Of a stretch of 64,000 bases of DNA, positions 54,372 to 62,950 are shown in pieces. The stretch comes from Pelagibius sp965227505. Its GTDB lineage: Bacteria > Pseudomonadota > Alphaproteobacteria > Kiloniellales > Kiloniellaceae. Under the pieces are notes generated by a model that saw only the letters and a program-made list of their open reading frames with translations, had not been told where the DNA came from and searched no databases. The position numbers were made by a program, and so were the translations under genes. Position 1 is the first letter of the stretch. The number at the start of each line of letters is the position of its first letter. The DNA lies in the NCBI RefSeq assembly GCF_965227505.1, contig NZ_OZ245757.1:1798001-1862000 (forward strand), read 5' to 3'.

Positions 54372-57251
54372 CTACTCGGGCTTTTGCGGTTTCCCGCCAG
54401 AGTTTCCCCTTGGGTTTCCACCTGCGCTTCCTCCTGGGCTTTTCCCCGAAAGGGCCTTCCAGGCCTCCATCACGGCCAGCAGGGAAAGAGCCAGCGCCAG
54501 AACGAAGAACCATTCGAGCAGACTGACCGGCTGCACAGCCAGCACATCGCTGAGGCCGGGCATGTAGAGGGCGGCAATGTGAAGCCCCTGCGCCGCCGCG
54601 ATGGCAACAAAGAGAAAGGGATTGGCCATCAGGGGCAGGCCAAGCGACGAGCGACGCTCCGAACGGGCGTTGATGGCGTGCACGTTCTCGAACAGCACCA
54701 TGAGAAGCAGCAGCAGGTTGCGCGCCTCAGCCTCCGCCATGCCGCGTTCCAGGCACCAGAAGTAGAACGCGAAGCCGCAGCAGCCCATATACCCGCCGGC
54801 CATGGCCACCTGGCCGATCATGCGGCGGTCGAAAAGCACCTCGTCGCGCGGCCGCGGCCGGCGCTGCAGAATGCCCGGCTCCCCCTTTTCGAGGGCGAGC
54901 GCCACGTGCTGGATGCCGTTGGTCACAAGGTTCAGCCACAGCAGTTGAACGGCGAAGAGCGGAAACGGCAGGCCTGCCAGGATGGCGAGCAGGAAGAGGA
55001 CGATTTCGCCCAGGCCGGTGGAAATCAGGAGGTAGATCAGCTTGCGTACATTGTCGTAAGCGATGCGTCCCTCTTCGATGCCGCCGACGATGGAGGCGAA
55101 GTTGTCGTCGGTAAGAATCAGGTCCGCAGCGCCACGGGCCACGTCGGTCCCGCCCTTGCCCATGGCGACGCCGATGTCAGCCGCCGCCAAGGCCGGCGCG
55201 TCGTTCACACCGTCTCCCGTGACGGCGACGACGTGACCGGCCTGTTGCAGGGCCTGAACGATCTCGAGCTTCTGAACCGGCTCGACGCGGGCGAAGACCT
55301 GGACGGAGGCCACGGTCTCGCTGAAGTTCCTTGTCCCGGAAGCGGCAGCCTGCAGATCCGCCCCGGTCATCACGACGGGGTCACCGTCACCGACACCGAG
55401 GTCCCGGGCGATCGCCCGGGCGGTTTCCGGATGATCGCCGGTAATCATGACGACCGCGATACCGGCTTCGCGACAGCGCTCGAGTGCCTGCGGCACCTCC
55501 GGGCGCAGCGGATCCATCAGCCCCACCAGGCCGAGCAGACGGAGATAGCGCAGGGAACCCGCATCGGCCCGCCCGGCCGCATCCTGGGAGACACTGCCCC
55601 GGGCCACCGCCAGCACCCTGTAGCCTTCGGCCGCCATCGCGTCGCCCGCCGCCAGCGCACGCTCGGCATCGATGCCGTCACACATGGGCAGCAGGACCTC
55701 CAGCGCCCCCTTCACATGCACCGTGGCGCCGCCCGTGGTCCCGGCACTCACCGGCCCCGCCGCTGCACCGCCGCCGGACACGAAGGAGGCGGCATAGCGC
55801 CGCTGCGGCTCGTAAGGGATCATGCCGTGGACGCGGTAAGAGGCTCTCAGAGCCGTAGGGTCCAACCCCAGCTTGGCGGCCAGCACAAGGAAGGCGACGT
55901 CGACGGTGTCGCCCAGGTGCCGAACCGCTTCCTCCTCGAACGCGATCTCCGCCTCGTTGCAGAGCGCGGCGCTGCGGGCGAGTTCGGCGAAACCGGCCAG
56001 CTCCTGCTTGGAGGGCGCCCGGCCGTCCACCGTGACGGTTCCCTGAGGGCGATAGCCCTGGCCGCCGACCGTACCCGCCACCGCCGGACCGGCATCGTCG
56101 AACAGCACAACGCGCTTCGCCGTCAGTTCGTTGCAGGTCAGGGTTCCGGTCTTGTCGCTGGCGATCAGGCTGCAAGCGCCCAGCCCCTCGACCGCGGGCA
56201 GCGCCCGCACGATGACGTTGCGCCGTGCCATACGCCCGGTCGCGATCGAAAGCGCTACGGTGATCGCAACCGGCAGGCCTTCCGGAATGGCGGCCACAGC
56301 AAGCGCCACGGCGACCAGAAAGACGGTCAGGAGATCGAGGCCCTGGAGGAGCTGCACGGTGGCCAGAACGCCGATCGCCAGGACGGTACCCATCCCGATC
56401 ACCCGGCCCATGCGTTCGAGGCGGGCGATCAGCGGCGGCGGCGCCTGGTCGGGCAGCGCCAATGCACTGGCGATGCGCCCGATCTGGGTGTCGGCGCCGC
56501 TGGCAACCACCAGCGCCCGCGCCCGCCCTGTCAGCACCGTGGTGCCGGCAAAGAGAAGGTTGATGCGGTCAGAGAGCGGCGCCGCGGCAGGGGCCACGTC
56601 GTCGACGGCTTTCTCCAGCGGCAGCGATTCGCCGGTCAGCAGCGATTCGTCGACGCTCAGCTCGTGCTGTTCCAGCAGTCGAAGGTCCGCCGGCACCCGT
56701 CCGCCGGATTCAAGGCGCACCACGTCGCCGGGCACCAGGTCGGCCGTGTCGACCTGCCGCGCATCGCCATCGCGCAGGACCACAACGCGGTCGCGCATCA
56801 TTTGCCCCAGGGCGGCTGCCGACGTCTCGGCCCGCCATTCCTGGTAACCGCCGATAACGGCGTTCAGCTGCAGCACGACGAAGATGAAGAGCGCGTCGCT
56901 CCACTCCCCGACAAAGACCGAGACGACGGACGCGGCGAGCAGCAGGTAAACCAGCGGGCTTTTGAACTGCCTGACGTAGAGTACCAGGGCGCCCGGCCTG
57001 CGCGCACGCGGCAGGCGGTTGGGACCGTATTCGACCAGGCGTCGCCCCGCCTCGGCCTCGCGCAGGCCTGCGGCGCTCGACTCCTGTGCCGCAATGGCCT
57101 GGGCGGCGGTCAGAGAGTGCCACGCAGTCGCAGTGGCCGACCGCACGCCCCCCGGCCCCTTGCCGTCGCCCGGCAGGTCCGGCTTCGCCCCGGGTTGCTT
57201 TGAACCGGGCGGTTTGGCCACCGGCGGCTGCGATCCTTCAGGCAGGGTCAT
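54372..57251 (-). CDS. P-type cation-transporting ATPase (PMA1/PMCA-like)
   Basis: 959 aa. N-terminal cation_ATPase_N (AWHSLTAAQAIAAQESSAAGLREAEAGRR), actuator LTGESLPLEKAV, transmembrane M4 PEGLPVAITVAL, phosphorylation motif DKTGTLTCNEL and hinge TGDGVNDAPALAAADIGVAMG. M5-M6 has LLWLNLVTNGIQHVALALE, in which the Asp that Ca pumps use in NLVTDG is Asn. Class II cation pump, ion not assigned. The N-terminus is Pro-rich. Ends near the DUF4169-like gene. Confidence 0.93.
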   Translation of the reverse strand: MTLPEGSQPPVAKPPGSKQPGAKPDLPGDGKGPGGVRSATATAWHSLTAAQAIAAQESSAAGLREAEAGRRLVEYGPNRLPRARRPGALVLYVRQFKSPLVYLLLAASVVSVFVGEWSDALFIFVVLQLNAVIGGYQEWRAETSAAALGQMMRDRVVVLRDGDARQVDTADLVPGDVVRLESGGRVPADLRLLEQHELSVDESLLTGESLPLEKAVDDVAPAAAPLSDRINLLFAGTTVLTGRARALVVASGADTQIGRIASALALPDQAPPPLIARLERMGRVIGMGTVLAIGVLATVQLLQGLDLLTVFLVAVALAVAAIPEGLPVAITVALSIATGRMARRNVIVRALPAVEGLGACSLIASDKTGTLTCNELTAKRVVLFDDAGPAVAGTVGGQGYRPQGTVTVDGRAPSKQELAGFAELARSAALCNEAEIAFEEEAVRHLGDTVDVAFLVLAAKLGLDPTALRASYRVHGMIPYEPQRRYAASFVSGGGAAAGPVSAGTTGGATVHVKGALEVLLPMCDGIDAERALAAGDAMAAEGYRVLAVARGSVSQDAAGRADAGSLRYLRLLGLVGLMDPLRPEVPQALERCREAGIAVVMITGDHPETARAIARDLGVGDGDPVVMTGADLQAAASGTRNFSETVASVQVFARVEPVQKLEIVQALQQAGHVVAVTGDGVNDAPALAAADIGVAMGKGGTDVARGAADLILTDDNFASIVGGIEEGRIAYDNVRKLIYLLISTGLGEIVLFLLAILAGLPFPLFAVQLLWLNLVTNGIQHVALALEKGEPGILQRRPRPRDEVLFDRRMIGQVAMAGGYMGCCGFAFYFWCLERGMAEAEARNLLLLLMVLFENVHAINARSERRSSLGLPLMANPFLFVAIAAAQGLHIAALYMPGLSDVLAVQPVSLLEWFFVLALALSLLAVMEAWKALSGKSPGGSAGGNPRGNSGGKPQKPE

Positions 57252-57320
57252 GACAGCGCAGAGGATGCGCGCGGATCAGCGCCCCCGCAAGGCTCAAGAG
57301 CAGGGCAAGGAAAAGGACCG

Positions 57321-58751
57321 TCAGACGGTCAGGATTTTGCCCGGGTTCATCAGGTTCTGCGGATCGAGCGCCAGCTTCACCTGTCGCATGACACTGACCG
57401 ACTCGCCGTGCTCAGCCTGCAGGAACTTCATCTTGCTGCTGCCCACGCCGTGTTCGCCGGTGCAGGTGCCGCCCATGGCAAGGGCGCGCATGACCATGCG
57501 CTCGTTCACCCCCTCGGCCTTCTTCATGTCGTCCGGATCGTTGGGGTCGAGCACGAAGGTCAGGTGAAAGTTGCCGTCGCCGACATGCCCGACGATAGGG
57601 GCCAGCACACCGCTCTCATCGATGTCCTTGCGGGTCTCCAGGATGCACTCGGCCAGCCGCGAGATCGGCACGCAGACGTCCGTCGCCCAGCCCATGGCCC
57701 CCGGCTTCAAGGCCAGGTTCGCATACCAGGCATTGTGGCGCGCCTGCCAGAGACGGTTGCGGTCTTCCTGCTTGGTCGCCCATTCGAAGTTGCTGCCGCC
57801 ATAGCCCTCGGCGATTTCGCCGACCATCTCGGCCTGCTCGCGCGCCCAGGACTCGGTGCCGTGGAACTCGAAGAACAGGGTCGGTTTCACCGGCAGGTCC
57901 AGCTTGGCGTAGCGGTTCACCGCGTCGATCTGGTGTTCGTCCAGAAGCTCGATGCGCGCCACGGGAATGCCCGACTGGATGGTCAGGATCACCGTGTCCA
58001 CGGCACCGGACAGACTCTCGAAAGAGCAGACCGCTGCCGTCATCGCCTCGGGGATGCCGTAGAGGCGCAGTTGCACCTCCGTGATCACGCCGAGTGTGCC
58101 TTCCGAGCCGACGAAGAGCCGGGTCAGGTCGTAGCCAGCCGAAGACTTGCGCGCCCTTCCGCCGGTGCGGATCACCCGCCCGTCGGCCAGAACGACGGTC
58201 AGCCCCATCACATTGTCGCGCATGGTGCCGTAGCGCACGGCGTTGGTGCCGGAGGCCGAGGTCGCCGCCATGCCGCCCAGGGAGGCGTCGGCGCCGGGAT
58301 CGATGGGGAAGAACAGCCCGGTGTCGCGCAGGTGGGTGTTCAGCGCCTTGCGGGTGACACCGGCCTGAACCCGGCAGTCGAGATCGGACTCGTTGAGCTC
58401 CAGGATCTGCTGCATGGCACTGACGTCGATACAGATACCGCCCTTGGTCGCCTGGATCTGACCTTCCAGCGAGGTTCCGGTGCCGAAGGGGATGACCGGC
58501 CGGCCGTGCTCGGCGCAGAGCTTCACGATGGCCGAAACCTCCTCGGTGGATTCCGCGAAGGCGACCGCATCCGGCGCCTCCATGGCGTGGAAAGAGGAGT
58601 CCTTGCCGTGGTGTTCGCGCACGGCACGGGCGGTCGACAGACGGTCGCCGAGCAGCGCGCGCAGCGCATCGATCAGAGGGTCACCGGGCAAATTGCTATC
58701 AGGCAGGTTGCTGTCAGGCGAGGCTGTCGGTCGGGGGGCGGCATTGGCCAT
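57321..58751 (-). CDS. FAD-linked oxidase (D-lactate/glycolate dehydrogenase type)
   Basis: 476 aa. FAD-binding_4 PCMH domain with VIPFGTGTSLEGQIQATKGGICID and PGADASLGGMAATSASGTNAVRYGTMRDN, FVGSEGTLGVITEVQLRL, and the C-terminal FAD-oxidase_C with GHVGDGNFHLTFVL. The family includes D-lactate (cytochrome), glycolate and 2-hydroxyglutarate dehydrogenases. It lies after the TRAP operon and racemase-like gene, which may supply its substrate. 69 nt before the ATPase gene. Confidence 0.92.
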   Translation of the reverse strand: MANAAPRPTASPDSNLPDSNLPGDPLIDALRALLGDRLSTARAVREHHGKDSSFHAMEAPDAVAFAESTEEVSAIVKLCAEHGRPVIPFGTGTSLEGQIQATKGGICIDVSAMQQILELNESDLDCRVQAGVTRKALNTHLRDTGLFFPIDPGADASLGGMAATSASGTNAVRYGTMRDNVMGLTVVLADGRVIRTGGRARKSSAGYDLTRLFVGSEGTLGVITEVQLRLYGIPEAMTAAVCSFESLSGAVDTVILTIQSGIPVARIELLDEHQIDAVNRYAKLDLPVKPTLFFEFHGTESWAREQAEMVGEIAEGYGGSNFEWATKQEDRNRLWQARHNAWYANLALKPGAMGWATDVCVPISRLAECILETRKDIDESGVLAPIVGHVGDGNFHLTFVLDPNDPDDMKKAEGVNERMVMRALAMGGTCTGEHGVGSSKMKFLQAEHGESVSVMRQVKLALDPQNLMNPGKILTV

Positions 58752-58880
58752 GTTTCGGGTCTTCCTTTTACAATCGCTGCACTATAGCAGATCTGGGGAC
58801 CCGCGCAGCAAATCCCAGGTTTTCCGCAGTAAGACCTCCGTGATCTCCCCGGGAATGGCTCCCTGACACAAGCCGCGGCA

Positions 58881-60188
58881 TCAGGGACTGGCGCGCATCT
58901 GGGCCGGCAGCCAGGTGGCGATCTCAGGAAAGGCGACGACCAGCGCCACCGCGAGCACCATGATGCCGAACATCGGCAGGGCGGCCCGCGCTATGTAGGG
59001 CATCTCGTGCTTGGTCATGCCCTGCAAGACGAAGAGATTGAAGCCCACCGGCGGGGTGATCTGGGCCATCTCGACGACGATCACCAGGAAGATGCCGAAC
59101 CACAGCATGTCGAAGCCCGCCTGGCGCACCATCGGCTCCACCACCGCCATGGTCAGCACCACCGCGGAGATGCCGTCGAGAAAGCAGCCGAGGATGATGT
59201 AGAACACCGTGAGCGCCAGGATGAGGGCCAGCGGCGATAGCTCCAGCGCGCCGATCCAGGCGGCCAGATCGCGGGGCAGGCCGGTGAAGCCCATGGCCAG
59301 CGACAGAAAGGCCGCCCCGGCCAGGATGAGGGCGATCATGCAGGAGGTGCGGGTCGCGCCCATCAGGCTTTCGACGAAGCTGTTCCAGGTGAGCGAGCCC
59401 TGCAGGAAAGACAGCACCAGGGCGCCGATCACACCCAGCACGGCAGCCTCGGTCGCGGTCGCGATGCCGGCGTAGATGGACCCCAGAACGCCGATGATCA
59501 GCGCGATCACCGGCAGCAGAGAAAAAGAGGCCCGAATCTTCTGCACGAAGGTCAGAGCCGCCTCGCGCGGCGGCATGGAGGCGGGATCGAGCAGCGCCTT
59601 GATGGCGATATAGCCCATGAACAGCAGCGCCAGCATGATGCCGGGAAAGACCCCGGCCATGAACAGTCCGGCAATGGACTCGTTCACCGTCACGCCGTAG
59701 ACGATGAGGATGATCGAGGGCGGGATCAGCAGCCCGAGGGTCCCGGCCCCGGCCAGAGTGCCGATGATCATACGCTCGGGGTACTCGCGGCGTCGGAGTT
59801 CCGGGATCGACATCTTGCCGACAGTGGCCACCGTGGCAGCGGAGGAGCCGGAAATCGCGGCGAAGAGCGCGCAGCCGGCGACGTTCACGTGCAGAAGCCG
59901 CCCGGGCAGGCGTCCGAGCCAGGGCGACAGCCCCTTGAAGAGGTCCTCACTGAGCCGCGTTCGAAAAAGGATCTCCCCCATCCAGATGAACAGCGGCAAG
60001 GCCGTCAGCGTCCAGGAGGAAGAGGCGCTCCAGATCGTCGTCGCCATGGCGTCACCGGCCGGGCGCGTGGTGAAGAGCAGCATGCCGGTGAGCGCGACGC
60101 CCAGCAGCGACAGCCCGACCCAGACCCCGCTGCCCAGCAGGAAGAAGAGCACGACGAGGAAGACCAGGGTGAGGATCAGTTGTTCCAT
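58881..60188 (-). CDS. dctM: TRAP transporter large permease DctM
   Basis: 435 aa with about twelve hydrophobic segments. Family residues IPPSIILIVYGVTVNESIAGLFMAGVFPG, GCALFAAISGSSAATVATVGKMSIPELRRREY and MAQITPPVGFNLFVLQGM. Forms the channel driven by sodium gradient with DctQ and periplasmic DctP. Start at 60188; DctQ starts upstream. Confidence 0.95.
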   Translation of the reverse strand: MEQLILTLVFLVVLFFLLGSGVWVGLSLLGVALTGMLLFTTRPAGDAMATTIWSASSSWTLTALPLFIWMGEILFRTRLSEDLFKGLSPWLGRLPGRLLHVNVAGCALFAAISGSSAATVATVGKMSIPELRRREYPERMIIGTLAGAGTLGLLIPPSIILIVYGVTVNESIAGLFMAGVFPGIMLALLFMGYIAIKALLDPASMPPREAALTFVQKIRASFSLLPVIALIIGVLGSIYAGIATATEAAVLGVIGALVLSFLQGSLTWNSFVESLMGATRTSCMIALILAGAAFLSLAMGFTGLPRDLAAWIGALELSPLALILALTVFYIILGCFLDGISAVVLTMAVVEPMVRQAGFDMLWFGIFLVIVVEMAQITPPVGFNLFVLQGMTKHEMPYIARAALPMFGIMVLAVALVVAFPEIATWLPAQMRASP

Positions 60189-60197
60189 GGTCCGCCT

Positions 60198-60719
60198 CTA
60201 CTCGCTGGTCTGCTGGGCGGCCAGCGGCGCGCCGCGGAGGACGGCAACCAGCCGGTCGACCAGGGCGACGGCCAGCAGCACCGAGCCCGCGGCCATGCCG
60301 ATCTGCGGGATCCACAGCGGCATCGCGTCGGAACCTTCGCTGATGTCGCCCAGCATGTGCGAGACCCGAACCATCTTCACGCTGAACCAGGCGAGGTAGC
60401 AGGCAAAGAAGCTGCCGGCGGCCAGGCACCAGATCTCAGCGGCCCGCCGCCGGGAACCGGTCAGTTTGCCGAGGAAGAGGTTGACGCGGATATGGCCGCC
60501 CGCACCGAAGGTGTAGGCCAAGGCGAAAAACGACGACGAGGCCATGGCATAGCCGGCGTATTCCGAAAGGCCCGGCACAAAGATGCCGAGGAGCCGCGAG
60601 ACGATGCTGAGCAGCACCAGCAGCGCGATGGAAAGAAGGAAGAGCCCGGCCAGCACACCGCCGGCCAGATAAACCCGGTCGAGCACGCCGCCGAGGCCGC
60701 GCCGCATGGTCCCCTGCAT
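60198..60719 (-). CDS. dctQ: TRAP transporter small permease DctQ
   Basis: 173 aa with four hydrophobic segments; LSIALLVLLSIVSRLLGIF and YAGYAMASSSFFALAYTFGAGGHIRVNLFLGKL are the DctQ signature. 9 nt before dctM, 112 nt after dctP. Confidence 0.92.
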   Translation of the reverse strand: MQGTMRRGLGGVLDRVYLAGGVLAGLFLLSIALLVLLSIVSRLLGIFVPGLSEYAGYAMASSSFFALAYTFGAGGHIRVNLFLGKLTGSRRRAAEIWCLAAGSFFACYLAWFSVKMVRVSHMLGDISEGSDAMPLWIPQIGMAAGSVLLAVALVDRLVAVLRGAPLAAQQTSE

Positions 60720-60831
60720 CGAAAGCCCCCTACAAGGATCGTTCCGGATCAGCCCGGCTCAGAATGCGCCGCGGCTCCGGGATGGCCATCGGGGCCGGCC
60801 GCAGCGCGCGGCCGGCCACCGAAAGGCGAAC

Positions 60832-61866
60832 CTACATGGCGTTGTAGGCGTCGATCACCGCCTGACCCTCGGCGCCGGCCTTATCCAGCCACTCCTTGGT
60901 CATGGTCGCGCCGATGGACTCGAAGTCGGCCTTCAGCGCGTCGCTGGGCGGGCCCACCTCCATGCCGTTGGCCGCCAGCTGCTCCTTGTACCAATCGGCC
61001 AGCTCGCGGGCCTTGTCCCAGCCCGCCTGCTCGGCCTTCGCCGCCTCGTCCAGCACGATCTTCTGCAGGGTCTCGTCCAGCCCGTCCCAGGCCGCCTGGT
61101 TGACGATCACCATGTTCTTCGGCAGCCAGGCCTGGACGTCATACCAGTACTTCACATGCTCCCAGATCTTGCGGTCATAGCCGGTGGAGCCGGATGAGAT
61201 CATGCTCTCGGCAACGCCGGTGGCGAAGGCCTGGGTCAGTTCCGCCGCCTCGATCTTGGTCGGAACCGCGCCCATCAGCTCGGCCAGCCGCGAGGTGGCG
61301 GCGTTGTAGGCGCGGAACTTCACGCCCTTCATGTCGGAGGCGGAGGTCACCGCGGTCTTGTTGTAGAGCCCCTGGGGCGGCCAGGGCACCGCGTAGAGCA
61401 GCTTCAGGCCGGCTTTGTCGAGGGTCTCCTCGAGCTGCGGCCTGGAGGCCTGGTAGAGCTTCCAGGAGTCTTCGAAGCTGGTCGCCAAGAACGGCAGGGC
61501 ATCCACTTCGAACAGCGGGTCCTCGTTGCCCAGCGCCGAGATCAGGCGCTCACCAATCGGCGCCTGGCCTGTGCGGATGGCGCGGTAGATCTCGCCGCCC
61601 TTGAACAGCGAGCCGCCGGGATGGGCGACGATCTCAAGTTCGCCGCCGGAGGCCGCGGTGACGGCCTCGGCGAACTTCGCCGCATTCTCGGAATGGTAGT
61701 TGCTGGCCGAATAGGCCAGCGGCATGTCCCACTTTTCCGCCGCCTGCGCGGCCGTGGACAGCATCGTGCCGGCGGTCAGCACCAGCGCGGCGGCCGCAGC
61801 GATCCCAAAAGACGCTCTCCCGCTCTGAGAGGTAACCCCGCCTTTGGAGGTAACGACGTTCTTCAT
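60832..61866 (-). CDS. dctP: TRAP transporter substrate-binding protein DctP
   Basis: 344 aa. Signal peptide with FGIAAAAALVLTAGTML and AQAAEKW cleavage (residue ~43). Family motifs YSASNYHSENAAKFAEAV and GVKFRAYNAATSRLAELMG with the ligand-binding Arg. The terminal KEWLDKAGAEGQAVIDAYNAM is normal. Periplasmic carboxylate-binding component; ligand unknown. Confidence 0.94.
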   Translation of the reverse strand: MKNVVTSKGGVTSQSGRASFGIAAAAALVLTAGTMLSTAAQAAEKWDMPLAYSASNYHSENAAKFAEAVTAASGGELEIVAHPGGSLFKGGEIYRAIRTGQAPIGERLISALGNEDPLFEVDALPFLATSFEDSWKLYQASRPQLEETLDKAGLKLLYAVPWPPQGLYNKTAVTSASDMKGVKFRAYNAATSRLAELMGAVPTKIEAAELTQAFATGVAESMISSGSTGYDRKIWEHVKYWYDVQAWLPKNMVIVNQAAWDGLDETLQKIVLDEAAKAEQAGWDKARELADWYKEQLAANGMEVGPPSDALKADFESIGATMTKEWLDKAGAEGQAVIDAYNAM

Positions 61867-62026
61867 TCTTGTTCTCCCTGTTTGGCCCGTTTGCGGAGGC
61901 GCGCGGCCGTCCGCAATTCCTACCCGCGGAAATCCGTACCCGGAGAACCGCGGGGCCAGTCGCCGACTCTAGCCATGCGCGCCAAGGTCAGGCAACCGAG
62001 GCCATACAATGACATTTTATCGACAA

Positions 62027-62032
62027 ATTATA
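62027..62032 (-). promoter_or_regulatory. Candidate -10 box upstream of dctP
   Basis: TATAAT on the minus strand in the only AT-rich stretch of the 213-bp dctP leader. A convincing -35 at 16-18 bp is not evident. Confidence 0.4.
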
Positions 62033-62079
62033 AACGTTTTATTTTAGAATTCCCTTAATCCATTGATTCTTATGAAACT

Positions 62080-62802
62080 TCATTGCCGGAACCGCAACCT
62101 GTCCTGCCGGAGAGGACCCTTGCAGAGCAGCGTGACAAGGTCGTGGACCGGCAGGCCCAAGGCGGCTTCCAGGGCCCGGCGGTAGGGCGGCAGATTGGTG
62201 CATTCCAGCACGATGGCACCCAGCTCCGGATGGCGCGCGGCCAGCGCCCGCCCGGCCGCCAGCACGTCCGCTTCGGCCGCCGCGATGTCGAGCTCCGGCA
62301 GATCGTCGGCAATGACCCGGTGCAGTTCGGCCCCCTCTTCCAGCCCCACCACCGGGGTGTCCGGCGGCGCCCCGGCGGCGGCCAGATGGGCCGCGGAGAG
62401 ACGGCGCGAGTCGAAAGTGAGGACGCCGACGCGCCTGCCTTCTGGCAACGCCGCGGCCACCCGCGGTATCTGCAACAGACTGGAGGTGACCAGCGGCACC
62501 GGGAGGCGTTTCTCGAGGTCCGCCTGTGCCGTCACCAGGAAGCCGCAGGAGGTGGTGAGCAGTCCGGCGCCCGCGTCCACCAGCGCCTTGCCGGCCGCGG
62601 CAAAGGCGTCGATCAGTTCGGACGGCAGGGCGCGCTCGGTCACGACGGCGGCAACCGGCGCCGTCTCTACCACTTTGTAGAGCATCGGGCCCGGCCAGGT
62701 CGCAGGGTTGCCGACATCGCCCGGCGGACGGGGAAAGCCGGTCTTCAGCATGAGAACACCCAGGACGGGCGCCTCCGGGACAGGCAACTGCGCAGAGGTC
62801 AT
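62080..62802 (-). CDS. Aspartate/glutamate racemase family protein
   Basis: 240 aa. Two catalytic Cys motifs: GLLTTSCGFLV and IVLECTNLP. Asp/Glu/hydantoin racemase superfamily fold (maleate isomerase and arylmalonate decarboxylase belong to the same superfamily). Upstream of the TRAP operon with a 213-nt gap and the same orientation. May act on the transported acid, but no substrate is evident. Confidence 0.87.
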   Translation of the reverse strand: MTSAQLPVPEAPVLGVLMLKTGFPRPPGDVGNPATWPGPMLYKVVETAPVAAVVTERALPSELIDAFAAAGKALVDAGAGLLTTSCGFLVTAQADLEKRLPVPLVTSSLLQIPRVAAALPEGRRVGVLTFDSRRLSAAHLAAAGAPPDTPVVGLEEGAELHRVIADDLPELDIAAAEADVLAAGRALAARHPELGAIVLECTNLPPYRRALEAALGLPVHDLVTLLCKGPLRQDRLRFRQ

Positions 62803-62950
62803 GGCTCATGCTAGCCGGCACCCCCCGCACCGCAAACCACTGCGCGCGGACGGAGGAGCGCGCCGCCGCAAGGGGTAGCCCGGGATAGCGCGCGCTACCT
62901 CCGATCCACCCCTGCCCCGCCGGTGCCGCTCCGGTGCATGGTGGGGCGTT

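Noticed and set aside
54384..57203. 939-codon plus frame
   Set aside because: Antisense of the P-type ATPase with all catalytic motifs on the other strand.
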